Below the pieces are notes generated by a model. The model did no database searches, had not been told where the DNA came from, and saw nothing but the letters and a program-made list of their open reading frames with translations. From Nicotiana tabacum (taxonomy: Eukaryota > Streptophyta > Magnoliopsida > Solanales > Solanaceae), in NCBI RefSeq assembly GCF_000715075.1, contig NC_134089.1, positions 66,570,697 through 66,634,696 of the forward strand: 64,000 bases of DNA, written 5' to 3'. Within the stretch, counting starts at the first letter, position 1, and each line of letters starts with the position of its first letter. The translations under genes and the position numbers were made by a program. This document shows positions 44,111 through 55,723 of this stretch, in pieces.

Positions 44111-47100
44111 CTATGCACTTCCAGGCATACCCGATGCTATTGCTTTAGATGTTGTTATTACAGGTATTGTTTCAGTCTGCCACAGAGATGCCTCTGTATT
44201 ATTTGATCCGGTTCCACCTTTTCTTATGTGTCATCATACTTGCTTGTTATTTGGGTGCGCCCTATGAGTTTTTTGTTTCACCTGTTCATGTATCTAGCCC
44301 GGTGGGCGATACTATTTTTGTAGACCGTATGTACCGGTCATGTGTGGTGACTATTGGTGGTCTGGAGACCTGTGTGGATCTTTAAATTTTTGTGTATGGT
44401 GGATTTCGACATCATTTTAGGCATAGATTGGCTATCTCCATATCGTGCTATTCTGGACTGTCATGCTAAGACAGTCACATTGGCTATACCGGGTGTGCCA
44501 CGGATCGAGTGGCGAGGTATGACTGATTATGTTCCTAGTAGAGTGATCTCATTCTTGAAAGCCCAGCATATGGTTGGGAAGGGTTGTCTTTCGTATCTAG
44601 CCTATGTGAGGGATGTCGGTTCTGAGACTCCCAGTATTGATTCTATTCCAGTTGTGAGGGATTTTCCTGATGTGTTTCTTGCAGACCTGTTGGGCATGCC
44701 ACCGGACAGGGATATCGATTTTGATATTGACCTAGTGTTGGCACTCAACCCATTTCTATTCCGTCGTATCGTATGGCACCAGCGGAGTTGAAGGAATTAA
44801 AGGAGAAGCTTCAGGAACTCCTTGATAAAGGGTTCATTCGGCCTAGTGTGTCACCTTGGGGTGTGCCAGTTCTATTTTTAAAGAAGAAGGATGGCACTAT
44901 GAGAATGTGCATTGATTATAGGAAATTGAACAAAGTAACAATTAAGAACAAGTATCATTTGCCTCGCATTGATGATTTATTCGTCCTGTTTCAGGGATCG
45001 AGAGTGTTCTCCAAGATTGATCTCTATTCAGGTTATCACCAGTTGAAGATCAGGGACTCGGATATTCTCAAAACCGCTTTCAGGACCAGATATGGTCATT
45101 ACGAGTTCTTGGTGATGTCTTTTGGGCTGACTAATGCCCCAGCAACGTTCATGCATTTGATGAACAACGTGTTCTGGCCTTATCTTGACTCGTTTGTCAT
45201 AGTCTTCATTGATGACATTCTGGTATATTTGCGTAGTCAGGAGGAGCACGCGGAGCATTTTAGAGTTGTGTTGTAGAGATTGAGAGAGGAGAAGCTTTAT
45301 GCAAAATTCTCCAAGTGTGAGTTGTGGCTCAGTTCAGTGGCTTTCTTGGGGCACGTGGTGTCCAGTGAGAGTATTCAGGTTGATCCGAAGAAGATAGAGG
45401 CGTTTCAGAGTTGGCCCAGACCGTCATCAGCCATAGAGATTCGCAGCTTTCTTGGTTTAGCGGGTTATTATCGTCGTTTTGTTCAGGGATTCTCATCTAT
45501 CACATCGCCCTTGACCAAGTTGACTCAGAAGGGTGCTTCATTTGTATGGTCGGATGAGTGTGAGGAGAGATTTCAGAAGCTCAAGACAGCTTTGACCACA
45601 ACTCCAGTGTTAGTTTTGCCATCAGTTTCAGGTTCATTTACCATGTATTGTGATGCTTCGAGAGTTAGCATTGGTTGTGTTTTGAAGAAGGAGGGTAGAG
45701 TTATTGCTTATGCTTCTCGTCAGTTGAAGCCCCATGAGAAGAACTACCCCGTTCATGATCTAGAGTTGGTTTCCATAGTTCACGCGTTAAAGATTTGGAG
45801 ACATTACTAGTATGGTGTGTCTTGTGAGGTATTTATTGATTATCGTAGCCTCCAGCACTTATTCAAATAGAAGGATCTTAATTTGAGGCAGCGGAGATGG
45901 TTGGAGTTGCTTAAGGATTATGATATCACTATATTGTACCATTCGAGAAAGGCCAATATGGTGGCCGATGCTTTAAACCGAAAGGCGGTGAGTATGGGGA
46001 GTTTTGCATATATTCCAGTTATGGAGAGACCTCTTGCAGTTGATGTTCAGGCCTTGGCCAATCGGTTCATGTGGTTGGATATTTCGGAGCCCAGCCGGGT
46101 ATTGGCTTGTGTGGTTTCTCAGTTTTCCTTATATGATCGCATCAGAGAGCGCCAGTATGATGATCCGCATTTGCTTGCCTTAAGGACAGAGTTCAGCATA
46201 ATGATGCCAGAGATGTGACCATTGGTGATGATGGGGTGTTGAGGATGCAGGGACGGATTTGTATGCCCAATGTGGATGGGCTTCAGGAGTTGATCCTTGA
46301 AGAGGCCCATAACTCACGGTATTCCATTCATCCGAGTGCCGCAAAGATGTATTAGGATTTGAGGTAGCACTATTGGTGGAGAAGAATGAAGAAAGATATT
46401 GTGGGATTTGTGGCTAGGTATATCAATTGTCAACAGGTGAAATACGAGCATCAGAGACCGGGTGGCTTGCTTCAGCGGATAGATATTCCAGGGTGGAAGT
46501 GGGAGAGGATCACTATGGACTTTGTTGTTGGACTTCCATATACTTTGAGAAAGTTCGATGCTATTTGGGTGATTGTGGATCGACTGACCAAGTTCGTGCA
46601 CTTCATTCCTGTTTGTACTACTTATTCTTCAGAGCGGTTGGTAGAGATCTATATCTGGGAGATTGTTCGTTTGCATGGTGTCCCAGTTTCCATCATTTCA
46701 TATAGGGGCACTCAGTTTACTTCGCAGTTTTGGAGGTTTGTCCAGCGAGAGTTAGGTACTCAGGTTGAGTTGAGCATAGCTTTTCACCCTCAGATGAACG
46801 AGCAGTCCGAGCGCACTATTCAGATATTGGAGGACATGTTGCGTGCTTATGTCATTGATTTCGGAGGGTCATGGGATCAGTTTCTACCGCTTGTGGAGTT
46901 TGCTTATAACAACAGCTACCAGTCGAGTATTCAGATGGATCCATATAAGGCTTTGTATGGGAGGCAGTGTAGATCTCCAGTTAGATTGTTCGAGCCCAGT
47001 GAGGCTAGGCTATTGGGGATAGACTTGGTGCAAAATGCCTTAGACAAGGCAAAGGTGATTCAGGAGAGGCTTCGTACAGCGCAGTCGAGGCAAAAGAGTT

Positions 47101-47568
47101 ATGCTGACAAGAAAGTTCGAGATGTGTCCTACATAGTTGGTGAGAAGGTTCTGTTGAAGGTTTCGCCCATGAAGGGTGTTATGAGATTTGGGAAGAAAGG
47201 GAAATTGAGTCCGCAGTTCATTGAGTCTTTTGAGGTGCTTCGAAGGATTGGGGAGGTAGCTTATGAGCTTGCTTTGCCACCCAGCTTGTCTAATGTGCAT
47301 CCGATATTCCATGTTTCTATGTTCTGGAAGTATATTGGGGATCCATCTCATGTTTTGGATTTCAGCACGGTTCAGTTGGATGATGATTTGACCTATGACG
47401 TGGAGCCAGTAGCTATTTTGGGTCGTCAGGTTCGAAAGTTGAGGCCAAAGGATATAGCTTCAGGGAAAGTGCAGTGGAGAGGTCGGCCCATGGAGGAGGC
47501 TACCTAGGAGACCGAATGGGAGATGCGGAGCAGATATCCTCACCTGTTTGAGGCTTCAAGTATGTTTC
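44111..47568 (+). pseudogene. Pol of element C (PR-RT-RNase H-IN-chromodomain), broken
   Basis: Protease: VLFDP is followed by a one-base deletion at about 44211 in the active-site DPGST codons; ILGIDWL follows in another frame. [27 protein letters not shown] and FIDDIL (about 45205). RNase [28 protein letters not shown]. Integrase: CQQVKYEHQRPG, ERITMDFVVGLP with the first Asp, ISYRGTQFTS where the second Asp codon has become Tyr (46701-46703), and SERTIQ with the Glu. A chromodomain follows (YDVEPVAILGRQVRKL). Stops lie at 45274, 45808, 45868, 46353, 46365 and 47505. Frameshifts lie near 44760 and 46190. Confidence 0.93.
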
Positions 47569-47598
47569 TTGATTCATTCGCGGACAAACGTTTGTTTA

Positions 47599-47610
47599 AG
47601 TTGGGAAGGA
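47599..47610 (+). other. Polypurine tract of element C
   Basis: AGTTGGGAAGGA directly precedes the 3' LTR. Related copies read AAGAGGGGGAGGA, so this tract carries changes. Confidence 0.7.
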
Positions 47611-48234
47611 TGTGACGACCCGGTCAGTCGTCTCATGAGTTACCGCTTCGTTTTCCCCATTTCTGCTTCTTTATGCTTTGTTTATCCGTGTTATGAGGTA
47701 TCGGGTTCGTCGGATAGAATCCGAAATGATTTTGGTAAGGTTTGAGATACTTAGTCTCTTTTAAGGAAGTTTAAGTTGGAAAAGTCAACCGGATGTTGAC
47801 TTATGTGTTAGAGGTCTCAGATGTGAGTTCCGATGTTTCGGTTAGCTTCAGGAGGTGATTTGGGACTTAGGAGCATGATCGGAATGAGTTTTGGAGGTTT
47901 GGAGTAGATTTAGGCTTGAATTGGCGAAGTTGATATTTTGGCGATTTCCGGTTGGTAGGCGGGATTTTGATATAGGGGTCGGAATGGAATTCTAAGAGTT
48001 GCAGTAGTTCCGTTGTATCATTTGGGACGTGTGAGCAAAATTTCAGGTCATTCGGACGTGGTTTGGTTGGGTTTTTGATCAAAAGCGGAGGAATTTGGTT
48101 TTGAAGATTGGTACAAGTTTGAATAAGATATTAGGATGTATTTGTGTTTTTGGTTGAGGTCCCGGGGGCCTCGGGATGATTTCGAATGGTTAACAAAGAA
48201 GCTTGGACTTTGTTGCAGCTGCCGAATTTGCTGC

Positions 48235-48490
48235 TTCTGGTATTTCCGCACCTGCGGATTAGGGAACGCAGGTGCGGCGCCGCATAAGTGGAGGAATTGA
48301 ACGCAGAAGCAAAAATGGCCTGATGAGCAGCGACCGCATAAGCGGCTAAGGCGACCGCATCTGCGATATCGCAGATGCGGAAGTGTGATCGCAGATGCAA
48401 TATTTGGCCGAATAAGTGATTTCCGCAGAAGCGGATGAAGAACCAAAAATGCGGTACTGCAGAAGCGGTTAAAGAGCCGCAGATGCGAAA
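48235..48490 (+). repeat. GCAGATGCGG/GCAGAAGCGG word array in LTR U3
   Basis: Counterpart of 40310-40575. It contains an extra CGACCGCATCTGCGATATCGC stretch (first 20 bases shown in part: CGACCGCATCTGCGATATC), so array content differs between the two LTRs. Confidence 0.7.
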
Positions 48491-48506
48491 ATGTTTGGGG
48501 AGAAGG

Positions 48507-48513
48507 TATAAAT
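48507..48513 (+). promoter_or_regulatory. Putative LTR TATA box
   Basis: TATAAAT directly after the word array, as in the 5' LTR. Confidence 0.55.
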
Positions 48514-49589
48514 TGTAGCCTTCGCGAATTTTAGCTAATTTCACCATTTTTATCTTGGCTTGGGAGCTTTTTGGACGATTTGAAAGAGGGATTTCAAGGG
48601 AACTTCATTGAGGTAAGAAATTTGGACCTAAAACTCGTTCCTATGCTATTATTACACGGATTAGAGCTAGAAATCATGGAAATTAAGGGTGAAAATTGGG
48701 GAAACTAGCGCTTGAAAACTTAGACCTTTAATTGGGGATTTGAAGGACCATTTGGGGTCGGATTTGAGAACTTTGATATGTATGAACTTGTGGTCCGATA
48801 AGGAATCTATTGATGTAAAAATTATTGAATTTCGAGACGTGGGCCCAGGGTCGGGTTTTGGTAATTTCGGGAATTATGTCGTAGTTTGATTATTTTCGCT
48901 TGGGCTTCGTTCCCTTAGCATATTTTGACTTCCTCATTCTGATTTTGGATAGATTCGATACGAGTGGAGGCCAATTCGAAAGGCAAAGGCATCGCGAACT
49001 AGAGATTTGACCGATTCGAGGTGAGTAATGATTGTAAATGATATTCTGAGGGTTTAGAACCCCAGATTTGCACATCGTAGTGCTATATTGAGGTGAGGCA
49101 CATGCTTGATGACGAGCGTGGGGTCGTGCACTGTTGGAAATTGTGACTTAGTCCATCCTGAATGACTATTTTATCACGTATTTGACTGAAACCTATTTGC
49201 TATCATCATGATTTGGGCAGAATGCCATATTTTGGCCTTGTGCCAACTATTTGAACCCTTCGGGGATTTTTACTGGTATTTCCTCACTGTTTTGACTTTA
49301 TACTTGAACTCAGTCATGTTATATTTCACTATTTTTCGTACTCAGCCATGTTTACTCTATTTTAACACTTACATGATCTTTTAAATGATATTTTGGGCTG
49401 AGAAACATGTTTTACTACTGTCCGAGTGGCTTATGAGGATTTTGACTGAGTAAGGCTGAGGTCTTATGTTGTAAGGAAACATTTGATACCGATTATGAGG
49501 TCGAGGGCCTAAGATGTGTACGCCACGAGGTGGCTTGATTGATATGAGGCCGAGGGCCTAGTGATGATGCCACGAGGTGTCTTGATATT

Positions 49590-49642
49590 GCGCTTGGGCC
49601 GTAAGGGGCCCCTCCAGGAGTCTGTACACCCCCAGTGAGCGT
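49590..49642 (+). other. Cloverleaf-like inverted-repeat block in LTR
   Basis: Arm 1 GGGCC/GGCCC with loop GTAAG, arm 2 CTCC-A-GGAG, arm 3 CTG/CAG. The closing stem is GCGCT with AGCGT (last pair weakened). Flanking hairpins are GCCAC-GAG-GTGGC (49522-49534), GGCC-GAG-GGCC (49548-49558) and GCCC-GAG-GGGC (49700-49710). Confidence 0.55.
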
Positions 49643-50934
49643 GGGTACCCATTGTGATGTGAGATTGAGCCCGAGGGGCTAGTATTGTTCTATGTGATTG
49701 CCCGAGGGGCTAGTACTGTTCTGAGATGTTGCCCAAGGGGCAGATTTTTTGATATTGTGCCCAAGGGGCGAGCCTTTATGTGTTTATTTTTCATAATTGA
49801 CTGTCAATTACCTGCTTAATCATTGAAAAGGCTTTTCATGAAACTACATTTGAGTTAAAGAATTTTACCTATCTTTCACTGATTTACTGTTTTTAGTGGT
49901 TTTACTACTTCATTATAGATACTTTGTGCCTTACATTATTTTTTTCTTTCAGTCTTTATTTACATTTGTTACTCACTGAGTTGGAGTACTCACTTTACTC
50001 CCTGCACCCCTATGTGCAGATTCAGGCGTTGCGGATCCTGCCAGTGCGAGTTGAGAGCTCCCGACAGATAGAGGAGTTCACGAGCTTGCTGCTTGATGTC
50101 CGCAGTCCCGTGTTTCTCCCTCTTTATCATATCTATCTCTAATCAGACATTTGTAATAGTTTGTAAACTCTTCAGACTTGTATTAGGTTTTATAGATCCT
50201 CGTGACTAGTAACACCCTGGTATCGGGCTGTGTTGAGTTATTTTCCGCGAATTATGCTATTATTTGTTAATTTTGGATTATCTCATCATGTTTTAGATTT
50301 ATTTCTTATGGTTTAATTGTTAATGATTGGATATGGGAAGTGTCGGCTGGACTTGTCTTCACGAGAGGCGTCATCATGACCGGGTTCGGGTTTAGGGTCG
50401 TGACATGTCTACATGCCTTGAGGATTCATGCAAAGGCTCCCCCAAAATATTCTTGTCAGCCAACTTGGCGCAAGCAAAGATAACTGGTGATTCTCTCTGA
50501 CAGACAAATTGCTCAAAAAGCAGGAAGTCATTCCAGATATCGGAAAAGGTCACCTAAGAAAATATCTCTAGTTGGTATGAGGATGATTGAGCCACACATA
50601 CAAATAGTACTGGGTGTGAAACAATTAGGGTTGATGCAGAGAAAAAGAAACCGACTCCAGCTGATTGAGCAGAAGCCAAGCTGCCCATGACTCAAGGCCA
50701 CAGACCGACCACCATTTTCAAAACTAACAAATTTTTCTTTGTGTAAAACAGCAACAAATCAGTGCAAGGAAAGTGGTTCAAAAAAAAAGAAAAAAAATAA
50801 CAAAAAAAAAAATAAGACAAAGAAAAGAAGAGAAGAGCCAACAAAGGGAAGTTTCTCAAATCTTTGCCTTTATTTGTCTTGCTATTGTGCATTAAATCTT
50901 GCCATTGATCTTTCCATTTTTTCCTCTTAGGAAA

Positions 50935-51471
50935 GTCCTAGTCTGATGGATTTTCCTCCCAATAGAAATCTTAGTCTAATGAATTTTTCTCCTAAGATAG
51001 AAGACCTAGTCTGATAAACTTTCTCCTAGGATCAAAATCTTAGTCTGGTGAATTTTTCTCCTAAGATAGAAGACCTAGTCTGATGAACTTTCTCCTAGGA
51101 TAGAAATCTTAGTCTGATGAATCTTTCCCCTAAGATACTGAAAAAATGGACCTAGTCTGATGAATTTTCTCCTATGATCAAAATATTAGTCTGATGAATC
51201 TTTCTCCTAAGATAAGAAACCTAGTCTGATGAATCTTTCTCCTTGGATAGAAATCTTAGTCTGATGAATCTTTCTCCTAAGATAACAAATAAAACCCTAG
51301 TCTGATGAATCTTTCTCCTAGGATAGAAATCTTAGTCTAATGAATCTTTCTTCTAAGATACCAACAAAAAAAAGACCTAGTCTGATGAACTTTCTCCTAG
51401 GATCAAAATCTTAGTCTCATGAATCTTTTCCTAAGATAGAAAACCTAGTCCGATGAATATTATCCTAGGAT
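50935..51471 (+). repeat. Minisatellite of 15 alternating A and B monomers
   Basis: Monomer A has the form CCTAGTCTGATGAACTTTCT then CCTAGGAT; monomer B has CTTAGTCTGATGAATCTTTC then TCCTAAGAT. The two strictly alternate (eight A, seven B). In 11 of 15 monomers the first five bases are the perfect complement of the closing five: CCTAG/CTAGG in A, CTTAG/CTAAG in B. Confidence 0.9.
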
Positions 51472-51529
51472 AATAATTAAAAAAGGGTCAATTTTTAGTT
51501 TTCTTAAGTTATCAATCTTTAGTTGTCTT

Positions 51530-51640
51530 GAAATCAGGACCCTCCTGGATAATGGAATTTAATTTTAAAGTTTTTTAGGACCTTCCTAGATAATGGGATG
51601 TAGTTTTAAGTTTTCAGGACCCTCCTGGATAATGGGATTT
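51530..51640 (+). repeat. Three-copy repeat of about 47 bp with a triloop hairpin
   Basis: Each copy has a hairpin followed by GATAATGG: CAGGA-CCC-TCCTG in copies 1 and 3 and TAGGA-CCT-TCCTA in copy 2. Confidence 0.8.
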
Positions 51641-52460
51641 ATCTTTTAAATTCATAAAACTCTTTTGAATAACAGGACTCGATTAACACTCACAGATGTT
51701 CCCAGTACCAAACTGGGGTACAAAAGTTTCTTTTGTTTTGTCTGTTTTGTTGTAGTAGCAGGCGCCCAACTGGAGAACAAGGAAATTCGTTTCGAAATTA
51801 TTTTAAGTTTCAAGTCAGTAGCAGGTGCCCACCTGGAGAACAAGGGAAGTTATTTCAAAATTCAATTCAAGTTAGAAGTAGCAGAAGCTCATGGCAAGAA
51901 TGCTAGTCAACTATCCGAGATGACCAACAGAAGTAGTCTCAATCCAAAAAAATAAAAAAACGTGAATCCAAAATGCAGAAGCAGAAAAAAGATGTGAACT
52001 GCTCAAGACGTGGATGTGGTCACGAGTGCTACATGTCCGGTCTTGATACAAAAGGTGAAGAAGAATGAACTAGCACCTACAGCTAGCAAGCGCCAAGGTT
52101 CAAATCTAAAGTCTGCATGAAAAACCATTCAAGACTCAAGATCAAGCTTCAGAAAACTCATAGATATGAATCTTGTAACTCGTAGCTGATAGGCTTAGTT
52201 ACTCTATTAATTTTGATTTTGATGTGATAATAGGACCACGGACCGGAACCTCGCTCGACTTTCGAACTCATCATTCTATCAAAGCTCCTTGAACTACACG
52301 CGACCTGATTCCCTTATAACCGGGGATATGCAGGTTGTCCCAAACCAGGACTCGGTTGTGCCTTTTTCTTTTATTTTCTTCCTCTTTTGAATAATGATAT
52401 GGTCAAAAATTAGTCACACGGCTCACTTTGTCTTTTCCTGAAAACTTTTCATGCTTCCAA

Positions 52461-52475
52461 GCAAAAAGGGGCAAC
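52461..52475 (+). other. Polypurine tract of the pol-less Tat/Ogre-like element
   Basis: GCAAAAAGGGGCAAC lies directly before the LTR start TGTGAGCACC. It is the form usual for Tat/Ogre elements. Confidence 0.8.
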
Positions 52476-54604
52476 TGTGAGCACCTAAATTTTGACTATT
52501 CTTGAATTTCTTACCACTTTCTAGTATTTATATAGTTTTAAGTTAAATCTTTATACTTTAACTTTTGTTTCACATTTTTATAGGTTTTGCTTAAGAAAAT
52601 TGGAAATAATAAAAATGAGCCACATTTTTTTAGAATAAGTTTTGTCTTCATTTTAAAAAAAAAAAGAAGAAAAGAATAAGAAGAAAAGTTTCCAAAAATA
52701 TATGTTTTTAATCTAGAGATTTGAAGTGATTAATATTTTACCTTGCTTTTTTTAATTTATTTATTTAATAGAAATAGATTCTATTTATTATCCTTTAAAA
52801 GAAAATCAAAAAAGAATAAGAAGAATTTAGAGCCAATGGAAAATCACACACTTGCAAGAAGGATTTTCGCAATTTTGCTACAAGAATTTTGCATAGTAAC
52901 AAGAATAAGATTTTTTTTTTTCAATTTCGGTTGACTCCTCACGTGATTAACCCTTTCTTGCCCCCTAATTCACACACCTTATACCATCTAATACACACAC
53001 ATCATATAACACCTGACCCATATAGCACCTAGAGCAGGAGACTTAGAAACCTTTCTTTTCAAAAAATTTCCAGCGGCCGCAACTTCTTTTTTGGAGAGCT
53101 TAGTTTCTTTTTCCTCGATCCTAAAAAATACAGCAACGACCAGTCTTTCCTCCACCATAAATCAGCTATTAGAGTCCAAAAAATTGTCAAAAAATAGCAC
53201 CCCAAATACCATATTCTTCCCTCTATTTCCAACCATGTAGAACTCCAAAAACATAGCCACTTTCAGCTGAAATTTCTCACCATAATCCAGCAAAAACACA
53301 GTTGAAATTTTTCAAAAACGCAACTGAACCAACTCTGAAAAATCCCATTAAAAACACTGTAAAACAGTCTCCTTTTTCCATAAAATAGTAGCACTCTTAT
53401 GCCGGGTTTAGCGTCGAGGTCGTATGTGTAGTTTCGATATCGGGTCGGCAAGGTCAGTCGAGTTTTCTGTTCGAGCTCCGGCAGAAGTCCTTTGTTTCTT
53501 TCAAGTTTTAGATGTCGCTCTCATTCGAACAATACATTTGTCGTACAACTTTACGCAAAGATTTTATTGTTCAATCAAAATCTTTGGCTTTGGCTCTATT
53601 TTGAGGTTCTCGTCTTAGTTTGTCTCTTTTTTTTCATTATCAGTCTATATTGCTTTATTGGATTTTTGTTTAGTTATTTTGAGTTGATTTTTATTGATTC
53701 TACATAGTCTTCGATTAATCTTAATTTCAAACGGACGTTTAAGTGTACGTGTGCGAAGTCCAGGCTTTAATTAGTATGTATTGTCCTTCGTCTTATTTTA
53801 TTGTTATTCCATATCTTTGAAATTTTGATAGCTTTCGTAAAAAAAAAGAGTGAGCTATTAAATGGTTTTGAGTAAATAAGTTTGTTAATGGAAGTTGAGA
53901 TCTATTTGATTTCAATTTGATTTTTATCTTTCAGATGTAGTTGAATCTCGCTAATTTACTTGTTTGTTAACAGAGGATATATATTTATTCATAATCTAGC
54001 CCCTCTTCAATAATTATGAACATGACAACATGCTTATAACGTTATTAATTAATCAAATCATTGTGATTGTGTATACGTTCGCGTAATATAATTATGATTT
54101 TTCTAAAAATAAATCGATGTATGCATTCGCGCAACTTCGGCCAAATTTTCTTAATAATAATAAAGCGTGATGAATTGTGGATACGTACGCATGACATGAT
54201 TCTTGACGTGCCAAAAGAAATGAGTACACGTACGCGTGACTCGTTTCAGGTCATAATTAAAATAGGTAAGAGGTAAAAATGCACATAGGTTTAAAAATAA
54301 GTAATTAAACTATTTAATTAAGCCAAGTAAGATTAGAGTGGCCATGCTAAAATCACGAAACCCGAAAATTCCTAACACCTTCTCCCGGGTTAACAGAATT
54401 CCTTACCCAGATTTTTGTGTTCGCAGACCATAAATAAGAGTCAACTTCCTCGATTCGGGATTTTAAACTGGTGACTTGGGATACCATAAGTTATCCCAAG
54501 TGGTGACTCTGAATTTGAATAAATAATCCTGTTTCGGTTATTGTCACTTAAATTGGAAAAACTCCTTTATACCCTTCCGGGTGTAGTAAAAACAAGGTGT
54601 GATA
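52476..54604 (+). repeat. 3' LTR of the pol-less Tat/Ogre-like element
   Basis: 2129 bp without insertions. It supplies the empty-site sequence for the solo LTR at 16793. It also has a segment (about 53888-53970) not found in the 5' copy at the matching place (33655), so one of the two LTRs carries an indel. It ends TGTGATA, a change from TGTGACA, followed by the TSD TTATG. Confidence 0.93.
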
Positions 54605-55228
54605 TTATGTGTTTATCTTTTCTAGTTGCATGCCATTTACTTGTTTAACTGTTAAAAAGGTATTTTAAAGAAGTTTAAACTGAGCTAAGATGTTTTTAAG
54701 AGATTTCACTGTTTTACTGCACTTACTGGTTTTGCTCTGCCTCTGTATAGCATGTTGTTATGTTTTTACGTGATTTCTTATCGCTCAGTCTTCATTTATT
54801 ATTATTACTGACTTGGAGTAATCACTTTACTCCCTGAACCCTGTGTGCAGATTCAGGTGCTTCAGGTCCAGCTAGCGAGTGTTGATTCCTTCCAGCTCAA
54901 GTGGTTCGGAGATTTACTAGGTAACTGCTCGGTGCTCGCAGCCCAGTGCTTCTCCCTCTATCTCATTTTCTCCTGTTTTAGTTCTATAATAGACTACGTA
55001 GACTCTTCCTATTTTAATCGGTTAGTAGATGCTCATGACTGGTGACACCCCGATGTCGGGCTATGTCTATTTCGCAAATTGTATTATTCACTGCGTATTT
55101 TGGGATTATTATGTTAAAGACTTAATTTGTATTATTTTAATTGTTTAAAATTAATTGGGTGTGTGTCGGCTCGCCTTGTCTTCACGAGAGGCGCCATTAC
55201 TACCGGGTTTGAGTTTAGGGTCGTGACA
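54605..55228 (+). repeat. Chromovirus 3' LTR, right part
   Basis: It completes the LTR that began at 13245. It resumes at TTATGTGTTTATCTTTTC, carries the palindrome CCCGATGTCGGG and the ACGAGAGGCGCCAT block, and ends GGTCGTGACA. Confidence 0.9.
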
Positions 55229-55608
55229 TCTGCTCTCTAACTAAAATATTCTCCAGTGTCTTTCCTTTGATTTATTGCTTATATTTATTGTGCTCCATTG
55301 ATTGTTCTTAGTTTATAACCCATCATTGATCATAAAGAGCCATTATTGAGGCCCTTGAAACTGTTATTCCTTCATCAATCGTCCCATTCAATCTCATTAG
55401 CTCGACCTCCAGGCCCAGCGTAGGCCAGCTCGAGGCCCCGATTCTCGTCTATTCGATTTGCATAGCATATTACCTTCAAGCTCTTATCTCATTTTCTTAA
55501 TTCATACTTAGCATCTATTGCCTAACAACTAGCATTAAAATAAATCACACATTTTTAGAACCACCAAATCAAATCTAATTGTAATTACTATTTTTAAGGA
55601 AAACAGTT

Positions 55609-55625
55609 TGGCGCCCACTGTTGGG
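55609..55625 (+). other. Primer-binding site of the Tat-like element
   Basis: TGGCGCCCACTGTTGGG, three bases after the LTR-like end AAAACA at 55605. A TGGCGCCCAC site is common in plant Tat-type gypsy elements; the tRNA was not identified. Confidence 0.7.
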
Positions 55626-55723
55626 CTAAAAATAATAGTGATTGTTTTAGTGTTGGTCTACTGAAAAACGCAAGTTATTCTTCACACTTTTTCTTGTCCA
55701 AGAATCTTTGATTTCAGGTCAAA

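Larger units (their letters stand above)
39642..50405 (+). mobile_element. Full-length Ty3/gypsy chromovirus, element C
   Basis: LTRs 39642-42457 and 47611-50405 bracket the primer-binding site, gag, protease, RT, RNase H, integrase, chromodomain and polypurine tract. The outer flanks TATCA and TGTCT match at only three of five bases, so the TSD is decayed or absent. The LTRs differ more from each other than those of element B, and pol has more lesions. Both suggest an older insertion. It is the same family as 8612-13244 but a different LTR subfamily (GCAGATGCGG words). Confidence 0.93.
47611..50405 (+). repeat. 3' LTR of element C
   Basis: TGTGACGACC to GTCGTGACA, 2795 bp. It has the same internal landmarks as the 5' LTR, with a word array at 48235-48490, a TATA box at 48507-48513 and a cloverleaf-like block at 49590-49642. 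Confidence 0.95.
50406..52475 (+). other. Non-coding 3' internal region of the pol-less element
   Basis: It continues the internal region interrupted at 39641. No pol domain is seen. It contains a purine-rich tract (50780-50845), the A/B dimer minisatellite (50935-51471), a three-copy hairpin repeat (51530-51640), two AGTAGCAGGYGCCCAMCTGG-type copies (51755 and 51818), and a fourth hairpin module (52291-52340). It ends with the polypurine tract. Confidence 0.75.

Noticed and set aside
50935..51471. CTGATGA words resembling a hammerhead ribozyme core or a box C/D snoRNA
   Set aside because: The hammerhead stem II and a properly placed GAAA are not formed, and the base before TGATGA is C rather than a purine. 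The match is part of a simple tandem repeat.
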